This document shows, piece after piece, positions 9,375 to 17,656 of a stretch of 64,000 nt of DNA (its first letter is position 1; each line of letters opens with the position of its first letter). Both the position numbers and the translations under genes were made by a program. Location of the stretch: assembly GCA_041395325.1 (NCBI GenBank), contig JAWLAT010000018.1, positions 1 through 64,000 on the forward strand, given 5' to 3'. The stretch is from JAWLAT01 sp041395325. Its GTDB lineage: Bacteria > Pseudomonadota > Gammaproteobacteria > Xanthomonadales > SZUA-5. A model generated the notes under the pieces. It saw nothing but the letters and a program-made list of their open reading frames with translations. It was not told the origin of the DNA and did not search any database.

Positions 9375-10733
9375 ATGAGCAAGGCTACACACTTCATGCT
9401 GGCGCCATTGGCAGCGTTGCTGATCAGTGGCACGGCCATGGCGGCCGTCAGCCAGCAGGAGGCCAATCGGCTGGGTCAGGATCTGACACCGGCCGGCGGA
9501 GAGAAGGCCGGCAACGCTGCCGGCACGATCCCCGCCTGGAATGGTGGCGTGACCAGCCCTCCGGCCAACTACAAGGTTGGTGATCATCATCCCGACATCA
9601 CCGAGAACCGCACCCCGAAGTTCGTCATTGACTCGAGCAACTACCGTGACTACGCCGCGAGTCTGTCGGCGGGCCAGATCGGCATGTTCGAGAAGTACGA
9701 CAGCTTCAAGATGCCGGTCTACGCCACCGAGCGCACGGCGTCCTTCTCGCCGCGCATCTACGAGATGACCAAGCGCAACGCCACCACGGCGAAGATGATC
9801 GGCGAAGGCGACGGTGTCGAGGATGCGGCCGAGGGCATTCCATTCCCGATTCCACAGTCTGGCTATGAGGTCATCTGGAACCACAAGATGAAGTACAAGG
9901 GCGTGGCGGTGACCCGCTACGCCAACCAGGTGGCGCCGACGGCTTCGGGCAACTTCACGCCGATTCGCATCCGCGAGGAACTGCTGGGTCTGTACTGGAA
10001 GGAAGGCAACACGATTGCCGACATCAACAACGTCCTGACCTATTTCTATCAGGAAGTGCTGGCGCCGGCGCGCTTGGCCGGCAGTGTGCTGCTCGTTCAT
10101 GAGACGTTGAACCAGGTCGCCCAGGACCGCCAGGCGTGGGTCTACAACCCCGGCCAGCGACGCGTCCGCAAGGCCCCCAATGTGGCCTATGACAATCCGG
10201 GTACGGCATCGGATGGTCTGCGCACCAACGACATGACCGACATGTTCAACGGCGCGCTCGACCGTTTCGAGTGGAAGCTCGAAGGCAAGCGCGAGATGTA
10301 CGTCCCGTACAACTCGTACAAGGTCCACGCCAAGGGCATCCCGTTCAAGGATCTGGTCCGTCCCGGCCACCTCAATCCGGACCTGATGCGCTACGAGCTG
10401 CACCGCGTCTGGGTCGTGGAGGCGACGCTGCGCTCTGGCTTCCGCCATATCAACAAGCGGCGGACATTCTTCATTGATGAGGACAGCTGGCAGATCCTGA
10501 TGATCGACCACTACGACAGCGCCGGAAACATCTGGCGTTTCTCGGAAGCGGCCTCGATCAACTACTACGAAGTGCCGATTTTCTGGTCTACGCTGGAGTC
10601 TCACTACGATCTGAAGAGCGGTCGCTACATCGTCAGTGGTATCGACAACAACGAATCGATGTACGACTTCTCGTTCCAGACCTCGCCGGAGAACTTCTCT
10701 CCGCAGGCATTGCGTACTCGCGGCACTCGCTAG
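9375..10733 (+). CDS. DUF1329 family periplasmic protein
   Basis: Secreted protein of 452 residues with a cleavable signal (FMLAPLAALLISGTAMAAVS). The family hallmark N-terminus LGQDLTPAGGEKAGNAAGTI, followed by PAWNGG, is clear, as are RRTFFIDEDSWQILMIDHYD and the Trp/Tyr-rich C-terminal region. The family is, to my knowledge, structurally related to LolA/LolB-type lipid-binding folds, which suggests a periplasmic carrier of a lipid-like ligand (inference). The ATG at 9375 has AAGGGG 6-12 bases upstream and begins the signal peptide; the frame extends upstream into the end of the DUF1302 gene without a sensible start. It sits 29 bases after the DUF1302 gene and is followed by a strong terminator. 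Confidence 0.88.
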   Translation: MSKATHFMLAPLAALLISGTAMAAVSQQEANRLGQDLTPAGGEKAGNAAGTIPAWNGGVTSPPANYKVGDHHPDITENRTPKFVIDSSNYRDYAASLSAGQIGMFEKYDSFKMPVYATERTASFSPRIYEMTKRNATTAKMIGEGDGVEDAAEGIPFPIPQSGYEVIWNHKMKYKGVAVTRYANQVAPTASGNFTPIRIREELLGLYWKEGNTIADINNVLTYFYQEVLAPARLAGSVLLVHETLNQVAQDRQAWVYNPGQRRVRKAPNVAYDNPGTASDGLRTNDMTDMFNGALDRFEWKLEGKREMYVPYNSYKVHAKGIPFKDLVRPGHLNPDLMRYELHRVWVVEATLRSGFRHINKRRTFFIDEDSWQILMIDHYDSAGNIWRFSEAASINYYEVPIFWSTLESHYDLKSGRYIVSGIDNNESMYDFSFQTSPENFSPQALRTRGTR

Positions 10734-10744
10734 TGCAATCAGCC

Positions 10745-10780
10745 GACGCTGCCCGGTTTCCGGGCAGCGTCCTTCTTTCT
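10745..10780 (+). terminator. Intrinsic terminator after DUF1329 gene
   Basis: A perfect 12-bp stem GACGCTGCCCGG / CCGGGCAGCGTC with a TTT loop is followed by CTTCTTTCT. It begins 11 bases after the DUF1329 stop and 57 bases before the Ycf48-like gene ends its leader. This is the best intrinsic terminator in the window. It lies inside the cluster, so it may reduce rather than abolish expression of the two downstream genes. Confidence 0.8.
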
Positions 10781-10836
10781 GCGCGGTCCGCCCGCTCGAC
10801 TGCGCCGCCCAGCCTCACGGCCTCGAGGGAATCCGC

Positions 10837-11919
10837 ATGATCTTCCGCACGTCGACCAATGCCGCACGCTGGCTGGCTGTGGGCGCCATGTTGCTGGCTG
10901 TCCCGAGTCTGGCGCAGAACGACGTCGATGCGCCGGACGCCGACGCGGATGATCGCGCCACGCGTCCCGCACTGTTGGCGCCACTGGCCAGCGAGTCCCT
11001 GCTGCTGGACATCACCGCCGCCAACGATCGGGCGATCGTCGTCGGCGAACGCGGTCACATCCTGGTTTCCGAGTCACGTTCGGACTGGCGTCAGGTCCCG
11101 TCACCCACGCAGAGCCTGCTGACCGCTGCCGATGCAGTCGGCAATCAGGTCTGGGCCGTCGGTCACGATCAGATGATCCTGCATTCGGCCGACGGCGGTC
11201 TCACCTGGTCGATGCAGCATCACGACACGGGTTCGGACGGTCCACTGCTGGACGTGCTGTTCCTGGACGCCCAGCGTGGCTTCGCAATTGGTGCCTACGG
11301 ACAGTTCCTGTCCACCACCGATGGCGGCGTCAGCTGGCAGATCGAGTTGATCAGCGACCGGACGCAGGAGCCGACCGAGGAGACTGGCGAAAGCGACGAC
11401 GCGGCCGAGTCCGATGAGGAGGATTCCTGGCTGGTCAGCACCGATATGGGGGAGGAGTTCGGTGATCCCCATCTGAACGCAATGGTGCGTACGCCGACCG
11501 GCCTGATGATCCTGGCCGAAGCCGGCTCGGCCTATCGATCCACCGATGACGGCGCGAGTTGGCTGAAGCTCTCGCTGCCCTACGAGGGCTCGATGTTCGG
11601 TGCAATCGCGCTTGATGACGGCGCCGTTCTGGCCTTCGGCCTGCGCGGCAATGTTTTCCGCAGCGCCGACCTGGGGGAGAGTTGGGAGGCGCTGGACAGC
11701 GGTACCGAATCCAGCCTCTTCGGGGGTTTTGCCCTGAAGGGAGGGCGCGCCATTCTGGTCGGTGCCGGTGGCACGGTGGCTCTGGCGCCTGCCGGGGCGG
11801 AGCAGTTGCGGCTGCTGAGTTTTCCTGAGGGTGGCTCGATGACCGCGGTGCTGGCGATCAGTGACGTACAGTTTGTCATCGCCGGCGAGAACGGCATTCA
11901 GTCGTACCAGCCCAACTGA
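10837..11919 (+). CDS. Ycf48/Hcf136-like (BNR) beta-propeller protein
   Basis: Secreted beta-propeller of 360 residues. The signal peptide ends near LLAVPSLAQ, after which an acidic linker (DVDAPDADADDRATRP) precedes repeated Ycf48/BNR blades: ADGGLTWSMQHHDTG, TTDGGVSWQIEL, STDDGASWLKLSL and SADLGESWEALDSG all carry the Asp-box-like S-x-D-x-G-x-x-W pattern. A second acidic insertion (EETGESDDAAESDEEDSW) interrupts the propeller. Ycf48 proteins assist assembly of membrane complexes in phototrophs; here a scaffold or assembly role for the neighbouring exporter is inferred only. The ATG at 10837 is set by the signal peptide and GAGGG upstream. It lies 17 bases before the RND gene, so the two are cotranscribed. 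Confidence 0.85.
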   Translation: MIFRTSTNAARWLAVGAMLLAVPSLAQNDVDAPDADADDRATRPALLAPLASESLLLDITAANDRAIVVGERGHILVSESRSDWRQVPSPTQSLLTAADAVGNQVWAVGHDQMILHSADGGLTWSMQHHDTGSDGPLLDVLFLDAQRGFAIGAYGQFLSTTDGGVSWQIELISDRTQEPTEETGESDDAAESDEEDSWLVSTDMGEEFGDPHLNAMVRTPTGLMILAEAGSAYRSTDDGASWLKLSLPYEGSMFGAIALDDGAVLAFGLRGNVFRSADLGESWEALDSGTESSLFGGFALKGGRAILVGAGGTVALAPAGAEQLRLLSFPEGGSMTAVLAISDVQFVIAGENGIQSYQPN

Positions 11920-11936
11920 GCGGGGAGCAGATCGAG

Positions 11937-14459
11937 ATGGCAGCTGTGAGCTCGAGCAAGCAGGTTGAATATCCATTCCTGGAACGACTGATCTTCGGCA
12001 ACCGCGGCATCGTGCTGGTGCTGTTCGCACTGATCACCCTTGGCTTCGGCTACGCCGCCAGCCATCTGGAGATCAATGCCGGGTTCCGCAAGCAACTGCC
12101 GCTCGATCACGAGTACATGCAGACCTTCCAGGACTATGAGGTCGAGTTCGGCGGCGCCAATCGCGTCTTCGTCGCGCTGATGGACAGCAGCGGCGACATG
12201 TTCAACAAGGAATTCTTCACCGCACTCGAAGCGGTCACCGAAGAGGTCAAGTTGATTTCGGAGGTCGACAACGCCCGTGTGCGCTCGATCTTCACGCCCA
12301 ACACCCGCTTCGTCGAGATCGTCGAGGGTGGCTTCGCCGGCGGCAATGTCATTCCCGCCAACTTCTCGACCACCGTCGAAGGCTTCGAGCCCACGGCCGA
12401 GGACTTCGAACAGATCCGCGCCAACATCGTCAAGGCCGGTGTCGTGGGTCGATTGGTGGCGAAGGACTATTCCGGCGCCATGGTCCAGGCCGAACTGATT
12501 CCGGAGACGGCGGCCGAAGGCGGCAAGCTGGACTATCAGGACATCGGCGACCGGCTGGAAGACATCCGGCGCAAGTATGAGAAGGGCAACATCACGGTCC
12601 ACATCATCGGCTTCGCCAAGGTGGTCGACGACATCGCCGACGGCGCCCGCTCCGTGGTGGCCTTCTTCGCCATCGCCGTCGCCCTGACCTGGTTGCTGCT
12701 GTTCGTCTACTCGACGTCCTTCAAATTGGCGACGTTGACCATTTTCGCGGCACTGGTGGCGGTGGTCTGGATGCTCGGCGCGCTGCAGTTGATGGGCTTC
12801 GGCATCGACCCGATGAACATGCTGACGCCATTCCTGATCTTCGCCATCGCAGTCAGCCATGGCGAACAGATGATCAATCGCTTCCGTGGCCAGATATTCT
12901 TTGGTGGTCTGGAGGAAGGCACACCGGAAGAGCTCGAACAGCGCCGTGGTGTGCCGCCCCTGCAGGCCGCTCAACGCGCCTTCGCGCTGATCCTGATTCC
13001 CGGCATGGTCGCGCTGCTGTCGAGCTGCGTTGGCTTCGGCACGATCCTGCTCATCCCGGTCGACATGATCTACGAACTGGCCGTCACGGCCACCGTGGGC
13101 GTGTTCCTGTGCATCTTCACCAACATGGTGATGTTGCCGGTGCTGCTGTCCTACACGCAGCTGTCGAACCTGGATCGCAAGCGCCGCTATCGGCTGCGCC
13201 AGATCACCGCCTTCGATCACATCTGGGCATTGCTGGCCAAGCTGAGTCGGCCGATGGTTGCCCTGCTGGTGCTGGCTGCCGGTGTGACCGCGTGGTATTT
13301 CGCCCACCAGCATGCCGAGCAGATGATGGTCGGCGACGCGCAGGATGGCGTGGCCGAATTGCATCCCGAAGCCCGCTACAACGTCGATTCGCGGTTGATC
13401 ACCGATCGCTTTTCCCTCTCTACCGACATCATCAATGTCATCGCCGAAGCCGGGCCGTTCGCCTGTTCGGAGAACTTCAAGGCGATGGAACTGATCGATC
13501 GCTTTGCCTGGGAAATGAGCAATGTGCCCGGCGTGCAGCAGGCCATCGCGCTGCCGATGGTCGCCAAGCTGGTCAATGCGGGCTACAACGAGGGCAGCCC
13601 GAAATGGCGCAGCCTGCCGCGCAACACCGAAGTGATGCGCCAGGCCCTGTCGGGCGTGGAGACCGACTCCGGCCTGATCGATGCTCCCGAGTGCCAGGCC
13701 ATGCCGATCATCCTGTTCACCGAGGATCACCGCGCCGAAACCATCGCTCGCGTTGTCGATGCCGTGAAGGCCTTTCGCGAGGCCAACCAAGCCTATGACG
13801 TGAACTTCCGCGTCGAACGCGACAAGGCCGCTGAAGCGGCACGCGAAACCGGCGAGGAATACCGAACCGATCAGGTCAACCTGCGCTTGGCTACTGGCAG
13901 TGTTGGCGTGGCTGCGGCCATCAATGAGACGGTCAGCGAACGCGAACGTCCGATCCTCTACATGCTCTATGGCGCCGTGTTTCTAATGTGCGTGATCACT
14001 TTCCGCAATCCTCTGGCCGCAACCTGCGTGGTGCTGCCGCTGGTGCTGGTGACCTCACTGGGCGAGGCGGTCATGGTCGAGCTGGAGATCGGCCTGAAGA
14101 TCAATACCTTGACCGTGGTGGCGCTGGGCGTGGGCATGGGCGTCGACTACGCGATCTACATCTTCTCGCGCATGCGCGAACTGATGCTGCAGGGCAAGGG
14201 GCTGGTGCAGTCCTATTTCGAGGCGCTCAAGACCACCGGCATCGCGATCTTCTACACCGCACTGACCCTGGCGGTCGGCGTGGGTACGTGGATCTGGTCG
14301 GCCTTGAAGTTCCAGGCCGACATGGGGCTGATGCTGACCTTCATGTTCGTCGTCAACATGGTCGCTGCCATCGTCTTCCTGCCCGCTCTTTGCCGCTGGC
14401 TGCTGCGGCCCACCGAAAAGCTGACCGAGGCCGATCGGCAGATCCTGAAAATGCACTGA
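11937..14459 (+). CDS. RND/MMPL-family exporter
   Basis: Inner-membrane RND-superfamily transporter of 840 residues. One N-terminal membrane helix (about 25-45) is followed by a large periplasmic domain, a block of about five helices (about 235-400), a second periplasmic domain and a second helix block (about 670-820). The proton-relay-type motif VGMGVDYAIYIFSRMREL is present in the C-terminal half; the corresponding N-terminal stretch, FLIFAIAVSHGEQMIN, lacks the Asp. Length and layout fit hydrophobe exporters of the MMPL/HpnN type rather than AcrB-like drug pumps (over 1000 residues). GGGGAG lies upstream of ATG 11937. No membrane-fusion protein or TolC gene is adjacent; the DUF1302 and DUF1329 proteins may fill those roles (inference). 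Confidence 0.88.
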   Translation: MAAVSSSKQVEYPFLERLIFGNRGIVLVLFALITLGFGYAASHLEINAGFRKQLPLDHEYMQTFQDYEVEFGGANRVFVALMDSSGDMFNKEFFTALEAVTEEVKLISEVDNARVRSIFTPNTRFVEIVEGGFAGGNVIPANFSTTVEGFEPTAEDFEQIRANIVKAGVVGRLVAKDYSGAMVQAELIPETAAEGGKLDYQDIGDRLEDIRRKYEKGNITVHIIGFAKVVDDIADGARSVVAFFAIAVALTWLLLFVYSTSFKLATLTIFAALVAVVWMLGALQLMGFGIDPMNMLTPFLIFAIAVSHGEQMINRFRGQIFFGGLEEGTPEELEQRRGVPPLQAAQRAFALILIPGMVALLSSCVGFGTILLIPVDMIYELAVTATVGVFLCIFTNMVMLPVLLSYTQLSNLDRKRRYRLRQITAFDHIWALLAKLSRPMVALLVLAAGVTAWYFAHQHAEQMMVGDAQDGVAELHPEARYNVDSRLITDRFSLSTDIINVIAEAGPFACSENFKAMELIDRFAWEMSNVPGVQQAIALPMVAKLVNAGYNEGSPKWRSLPRNTEVMRQALSGVETDSGLIDAPECQAMPIILFTEDHRAETIARVVDAVKAFREANQAYDVNFRVERDKAAEAARETGEEYRTDQVNLRLATGSVGVAAAINETVSERERPILYMLYGAVFLMCVITFRNPLAATCVVLPLVLVTSLGEAVMVELEIGLKINTLTVVALGVGMGVDYAIYIFSRMRELMLQGKGLVQSYFEALKTTGIAIFYTALTLAVGVGTWIWSALKFQADMGLMLTFMFVVNMVAAIVFLPALCRWLLRPTEKLTEADRQILKMH

Positions 14460-14512
14460 CGGCTCGGGGCCGCACGAAGCTGGACTACATCGCGGAAGAT
14501 CCGATCTGACAT

Positions 14513-14543
14513 CGACGCGTTGCCGCAGGGCGGTGACGCGTCG
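14513..14543. terminator. Strong hairpin downstream of the RND gene
   Basis: CGACGCGT and ACGCGTCG pair over 8 bp and, after a 2x2 internal loop, CCGC pairs with GCGG around an AGG loop. It begins 54 bases after the RND stop. There is no T-run, so Rho-independent termination is possible but unproven. Confidence 0.35.
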
Positions 14544-14611
14544 AACCGAAAACCCCGGTGGCGTTGGATCGCAGATCGAACGCGCACAAGGTCTCATCGG
14601 CTCAGCCCAAC

Positions 14612-14640
14612 CCAGGGTTCTGGCACTGCTCGAACCCTGG
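14612..14640. repeat. Inverted repeat upstream of the ilv promoter
   Basis: CCAGGGTTC (14612-14620) and GAACCCTGG (14632-14640) form perfect 9-base arms around an 11-base spacer, just before the candidate ilv -35 box at 14668. It could be an operator for a dimeric regulator or an RNA hairpin ending RND transcripts. Confidence 0.4.
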
Positions 14641-14667
14641 TAGACCTGCGTGCCAATGGTCCAGGGC

Positions 14668-14698
14668 TTGACAGACCGGGGTAGGGCTGGCGTACCTT
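14668..14698 (+). promoter_or_regulatory. Candidate promoter of the ilv leader-ilvDC operon
   Basis: A consensus -35 TTGACA (14668-14673) is followed after 19 bases by TACCTT (14693-14698). The start point predicted 6-7 bases further on coincides with the ATG of the leader peptide at 14705, so the leader may be translated from a leaderless transcript. The spacer is longer than the 17-base optimum. Confidence 0.45.
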
Positions 14699-14704
14699 CG
14701 CTTC

Positions 14705-14827
14705 ATGCTTTTGTGCACTGCACCAGCGGACATTGATCCCAGCGACGCTTCCGGCTCGCTGAAGGTGCACGTACACGTCATCGTCGTCCTTATTCTCGGC
14801 CTTGCGGCAGGGGTGCTGGCGGCTTAG
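14705..14827 (+). CDS. ilvL: Branched-chain amino acid (ilv) leader peptide
   Basis: A 40-codon frame (ATG 14705, TAG 14825-14827) lies 102 bases before ilvD. Codons 21-33 read VHVHVIVVLILGL: five Val, two Ile and three Leu codons within 13, the regulatory-codon run expected for a ribosome-stalling attenuator sensing branched-chain aminoacyl-tRNAs. It resembles E. coli IlvL in concept (Val/Ile/Leu-rich), not in sequence. It is followed by alternative hairpins and then by the operon that makes these amino acids, which is the main support. The peptide itself is presumably not functional as a protein. Short size means the call depends on context. Confidence 0.75.
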   Translation: MLLCTAPADIDPSDASGSLKVHVHVIVVLILGLAAGVLAA

Positions 14828-14832
14828 CGAAA

Positions 14833-14887
14833 CAGCAAAGGCCCCGCACCCCGGACCGGGAAAGGGGCGCTGCAAATCGTCCCCTTC
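14833..14887 (+). promoter_or_regulatory. Mutually exclusive hairpins (putative ilv attenuator)
   Basis: Hairpin A pairs GCCCC (14841-14845) with GGGGC (14864-14868), extended by CAGC (14833-14836) with GCTG (14869-14872). Hairpin B pairs GAAAGGGGCG (14860-14869) with CGTCCCCTTC (14878-14887), 9 of 10 positions including one G-U. Both need the GGGGC segment, so they cannot coexist. Position just after the leader peptide and before ilvD fits attenuation. Hairpin B lacks a following T-run, so the decision could be translational or Rho-dependent. Confidence 0.5.
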
Positions 14888-14929
14888 GCGCCTTCGGTGG
14901 ATGCGTGGCTGATCACCACGGAGGCGAGC

Positions 14930-16573
14930 ATGCGTAGTGACGAGATCAAGGCTTTCCCGCAGCGTGCACCGGCGCGCGCGATGTTGCGGGCCACCGGTCT
15001 GAGCGAAGCCGATCTGGAGAAGCCGCTGATCGCCGTGGTTGGCAGCCCGTCCGATGTGACGCCCTGCAACATGCATCTGTCCAAGCTGGCCGAAGAGGTC
15101 AAGGCGGGCATTCGCGAAGCTGGCGGTACGCCGTTGGAAGCGCACACCATTGTCGTTTCCGATGGCATCTCGATGGGCACGCCCGGGATGCGTGCCTCGC
15201 TGATCTCGCGCGACTGGATCACCGATTCGATCGAGTTGTTCGTGCGCGGCCACAGTCTCGACGGTCTGGTCGTCCTGTGTGGGTGTGACAAGACCATCCC
15301 GGCCGCGGCCATGGCGCTGGCTCGACTGGACCTGCCGGGCGTCGCCTTCTACGGCGGCTCGATCATGCCGGGTCGCTGGCGCGACAAGGATGTGACCATT
15401 CAGGACGTCTTCGAGGCGGTGGGTGCCTGTGCCGCCGGCCGCATCACCCCGGCCGACTTGAAGGAACTTGAAGGGGTGGCTTGCCCTGGCGCTGGCGCCT
15501 GCGGTGGTCAGTTCACCGCCAACACCATGGCCACCGCGCTGGCCTTTCTCGGACTGGCACCCATGGCAGAGACCGATATCCCGGCGATCGATCCGGCCAA
15601 GCTGCCGGCGGCGCGTGCGGTCGGTCGCATGGCGATGCAGATGTGGCAGCGCGGCGAGACGGCGCGGCAGCTGCTGACCCGAGAGGCATTCGAGAACGCC
15701 ATTGCCGCCGTCATGCTGACTGGCGGATCGACCAATGCGGTGCTGCATCTGCTGGCCATCGCGCGTGAGGCTGACATTCCGCTGACACTGGCCGATTTCG
15801 ACCGGATCTCGCGCACTACCCCGGTGCTGGCCGATCTCAAGCCCGGGGGGCGTTTCACTGCGCCGGACATGGCCCGAGCCGGCGGACTACGACTGGTCGC
15901 ACAGCGACTGCTGCAGGCCGGCCGGCTGCACCCGACCCGCAGTGTCAACGGGTCCAGCCTGGTCGACGAGGCGAATGCCGCGCAGGAAGTCGAAGGTCAA
16001 CCGGTGATGCGTGCCTGGGATCAGCCACTGGCCACCACCGGCGGCATCGCCATTCTCAGTGGCTCGCTGGCGCCCGAGGGCGCCGTGGTCAAGCTCGTTG
16101 GCCATGACCGTCGTCATCATCGCGGTCCGGCCCGCGTCTTCGACGACGAGCCGGCCGCATTCGCCGCCGTTCAGGCCGGACAGATCAACGCTGGCGATGT
16201 GATCATCATTCGCCATGTCGGTCCGGCCGGTGCGCCGGGCATGCCGGAGATGCTCTCGGTCACCGCCGCGCTGATGGGCGCCGGCCTGGGGGATTCGGTG
16301 GCGCTGATCACCGACGGTCGCTTCAGCGGCGCCACCCATGGCTTCATGGTGGGTCATGTCGCTCCGGAGGCAGCCCGCGGCGGACCTATTGCGCTGGTCC
16401 GCGACGGCGACCCGATCACCATCGACGTGGAAGGGCGGGAACTGGCGGTCGAAGCCGATCTGGACAGCCGCCGCGCCGCCTACACCCCATTGCCCCCCCG
16501 CGAAACTCGCGGTGTGCTGGCCAAGTACGCCCGCCTCGTCGGCTCCGCCGCCGAAGGCGCCCCGACCAACTGA
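14930..16573 (+). CDS. ilvD: Dihydroxy-acid dehydratase
   Basis: Iron-sulfur enzyme dehydrating 2,3-dihydroxy-isovalerate and 2,3-dihydroxy-3-methylvalerate, the third common step of valine and isoleucine synthesis. The 547-residue protein has the three cluster-ligand cysteines: C46 in TPCNMHL, C119 in GCDKTIP and C191 in CPGAGACGG. The family signatures FTANTMA, TGGSTNAVLHLL and ITDGRFSGATHGFMVGH are intact. ATG 14930 is preferred because CGGAGG precedes it by 5-6 bases; an in-frame GTG at 14897 would add 11 residues with no ribosome binding site. It is the first structural gene after the leader peptide, 40 bases before ilvC. Confidence 0.97.
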   Translation: MRSDEIKAFPQRAPARAMLRATGLSEADLEKPLIAVVGSPSDVTPCNMHLSKLAEEVKAGIREAGGTPLEAHTIVVSDGISMGTPGMRASLISRDWITDSIELFVRGHSLDGLVVLCGCDKTIPAAAMALARLDLPGVAFYGGSIMPGRWRDKDVTIQDVFEAVGACAAGRITPADLKELEGVACPGAGACGGQFTANTMATALAFLGLAPMAETDIPAIDPAKLPAARAVGRMAMQMWQRGETARQLLTREAFENAIAAVMLTGGSTNAVLHLLAIAREADIPLTLADFDRISRTTPVLADLKPGGRFTAPDMARAGGLRLVAQRLLQAGRLHPTRSVNGSSLVDEANAAQEVEGQPVMRAWDQPLATTGGIAILSGSLAPEGAVVKLVGHDRRHHRGPARVFDDEPAAFAAVQAGQINAGDVIIIRHVGPAGAPGMPEMLSVTAALMGAGLGDSVALITDGRFSGATHGFMVGHVAPEAARGGPIALVRDGDPITIDVEGRELAVEADLDSRRAAYTPLPPRETRGVLAKYARLVGSAAEGAPTN

Positions 16574-16613
16574 TTGACCGCTGATGGAAAGCCCAATCGA
16601 CAAGGAGACTGCG

Positions 16614-17642
16614 ATGACCCGCCTGTACGGAGAACAAGACGTCAACCCCGATATTTTGCGAGGCCAGCCGATTGCCTTCCTCGGCTACGGCAGCCAGGGA
16701 CGCGCGCAAGCACTGAATCTGCGTGATTCCGGATTTGATGTCCGCATCGGCGTGCGGCCGGGCGGCAAGAGCGCCCAGCAGGCCATCGAAGATGGTTTCG
16801 AGCCGCGCAGTTTCGAGGATGCCGTCGCTGGCGCACGGGTCATTGGCTTCTTCGTGCCCGACACCGAGCAGGCTCGTCTCTACCGAGAGGTAGTCGAGCC
16901 GCGCCTGCAGGCTGGCCAGTTGCTCATGTTCGCGCATGGCTTCAACGTCCATTACGGACAGATCAATCCGCCCGAAGGTATCGATGTGGCGCTGGTGGCG
17001 CCGAAGTCGCCGGGTCGTCTCGTGCGCCGGCAGTATCAGGAAGGCCGCGGCGTGCCCTGTCTGATCGCCGTCCACGCCGATCCCAGTGGCACCGCACGTC
17101 AACGCGCGTTGGCCTGGGCCTGGGGCATCGGCAGTGCGCGAGCCGGCGTCCTGGAAACCACCTTCGCCGAGGAAACCGAAACCGACCTGTTCGGTGAGCA
17201 GGCCGTGCTCTGCGGTGGCGCCACCGAACTGATCGCAGCTGGCTTCGATACGCTGACCGAAGCGGGCTACCAACCGGAACTGGCCTATTTCGAAGTACTG
17301 CACGAACTCAAGCTGATCGTCGATCTGCTCTATGAAGGTGGCTTTGCGAAAATGCAGGAGTTCGTCAGCGATACCGCTTACTGGGGGGATCTGAAGAGCG
17401 GCCCGCGGATCGTCGATGCCAGCACGCGTCAGCGCATGCGTGAGGTGCTGGGCGAAATCCAGTCGGGCCAGTTCGCGCGCGAGTGGATCGCCGAGAGCGA
17501 AGCCGGCAAGCCCAACTTCAAGGCGCTGCTGGAGAAGGATCTGCAGCATCCGATCGAGGCCGTCGGCAAGGCGCTGCGGGCGCGCATGAGCTGGCTGCAA
17601 GGGGGGGCCGAAGAACCGTCGGCCAAGGATCAGGCCGCCTGA
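16614..17642 (+). CDS. ilvC: Ketol-acid reductoisomerase (class I)
   Basis: NADPH- and Mg-dependent isomeroreductase converting acetolactate and acetohydroxybutyrate into the dihydroxy acids used by IlvD; cytoplasmic. The 342 residues fit the short class I enzyme. The Rossmann motif is FLGYGSQGRAQALNLRDSG, with conserved LMFAHGFNVHYGQI and ALVAPKSPG, and the metal-binding acidic segment is ETETDLFGEQAVLCGG with FEVLHELKLIVDLLYEGG. ATG 16614 has AAGGAG 6 bases upstream; ATG 16584 lacks one. It lies 40 bases after ilvD in the same operon. Acetolactate synthase genes are not in the window. Confidence 0.97.
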   Translation: MTRLYGEQDVNPDILRGQPIAFLGYGSQGRAQALNLRDSGFDVRIGVRPGGKSAQQAIEDGFEPRSFEDAVAGARVIGFFVPDTEQARLYREVVEPRLQAGQLLMFAHGFNVHYGQINPPEGIDVALVAPKSPGRLVRRQYQEGRGVPCLIAVHADPSGTARQRALAWAWGIGSARAGVLETTFAEETETDLFGEQAVLCGGATELIAAGFDTLTEAGYQPELAYFEVLHELKLIVDLLYEGGFAKMQEFVSDTAYWGDLKSGPRIVDASTRQRMREVLGEIQSGQFAREWIAESEAGKPNFKALLEKDLQHPIEAVGKALRARMSWLQGGAEEPSAKDQAA

Positions 17643-17656
17643 TCCGAAACTCGATC

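Noticed and set aside
11898..13790. 630-residue minus-strand frame opposite the RND gene
   Set aside because: His/Asp/Gln-rich composition is typical of the antisense of a membrane protein; the plus-strand RND motifs are unambiguous.
14897..14932. Upstream GTG start of ilvD
   Set aside because: No ribosome binding site before 14897, while CGGAGG is placed ideally before ATG 14930.
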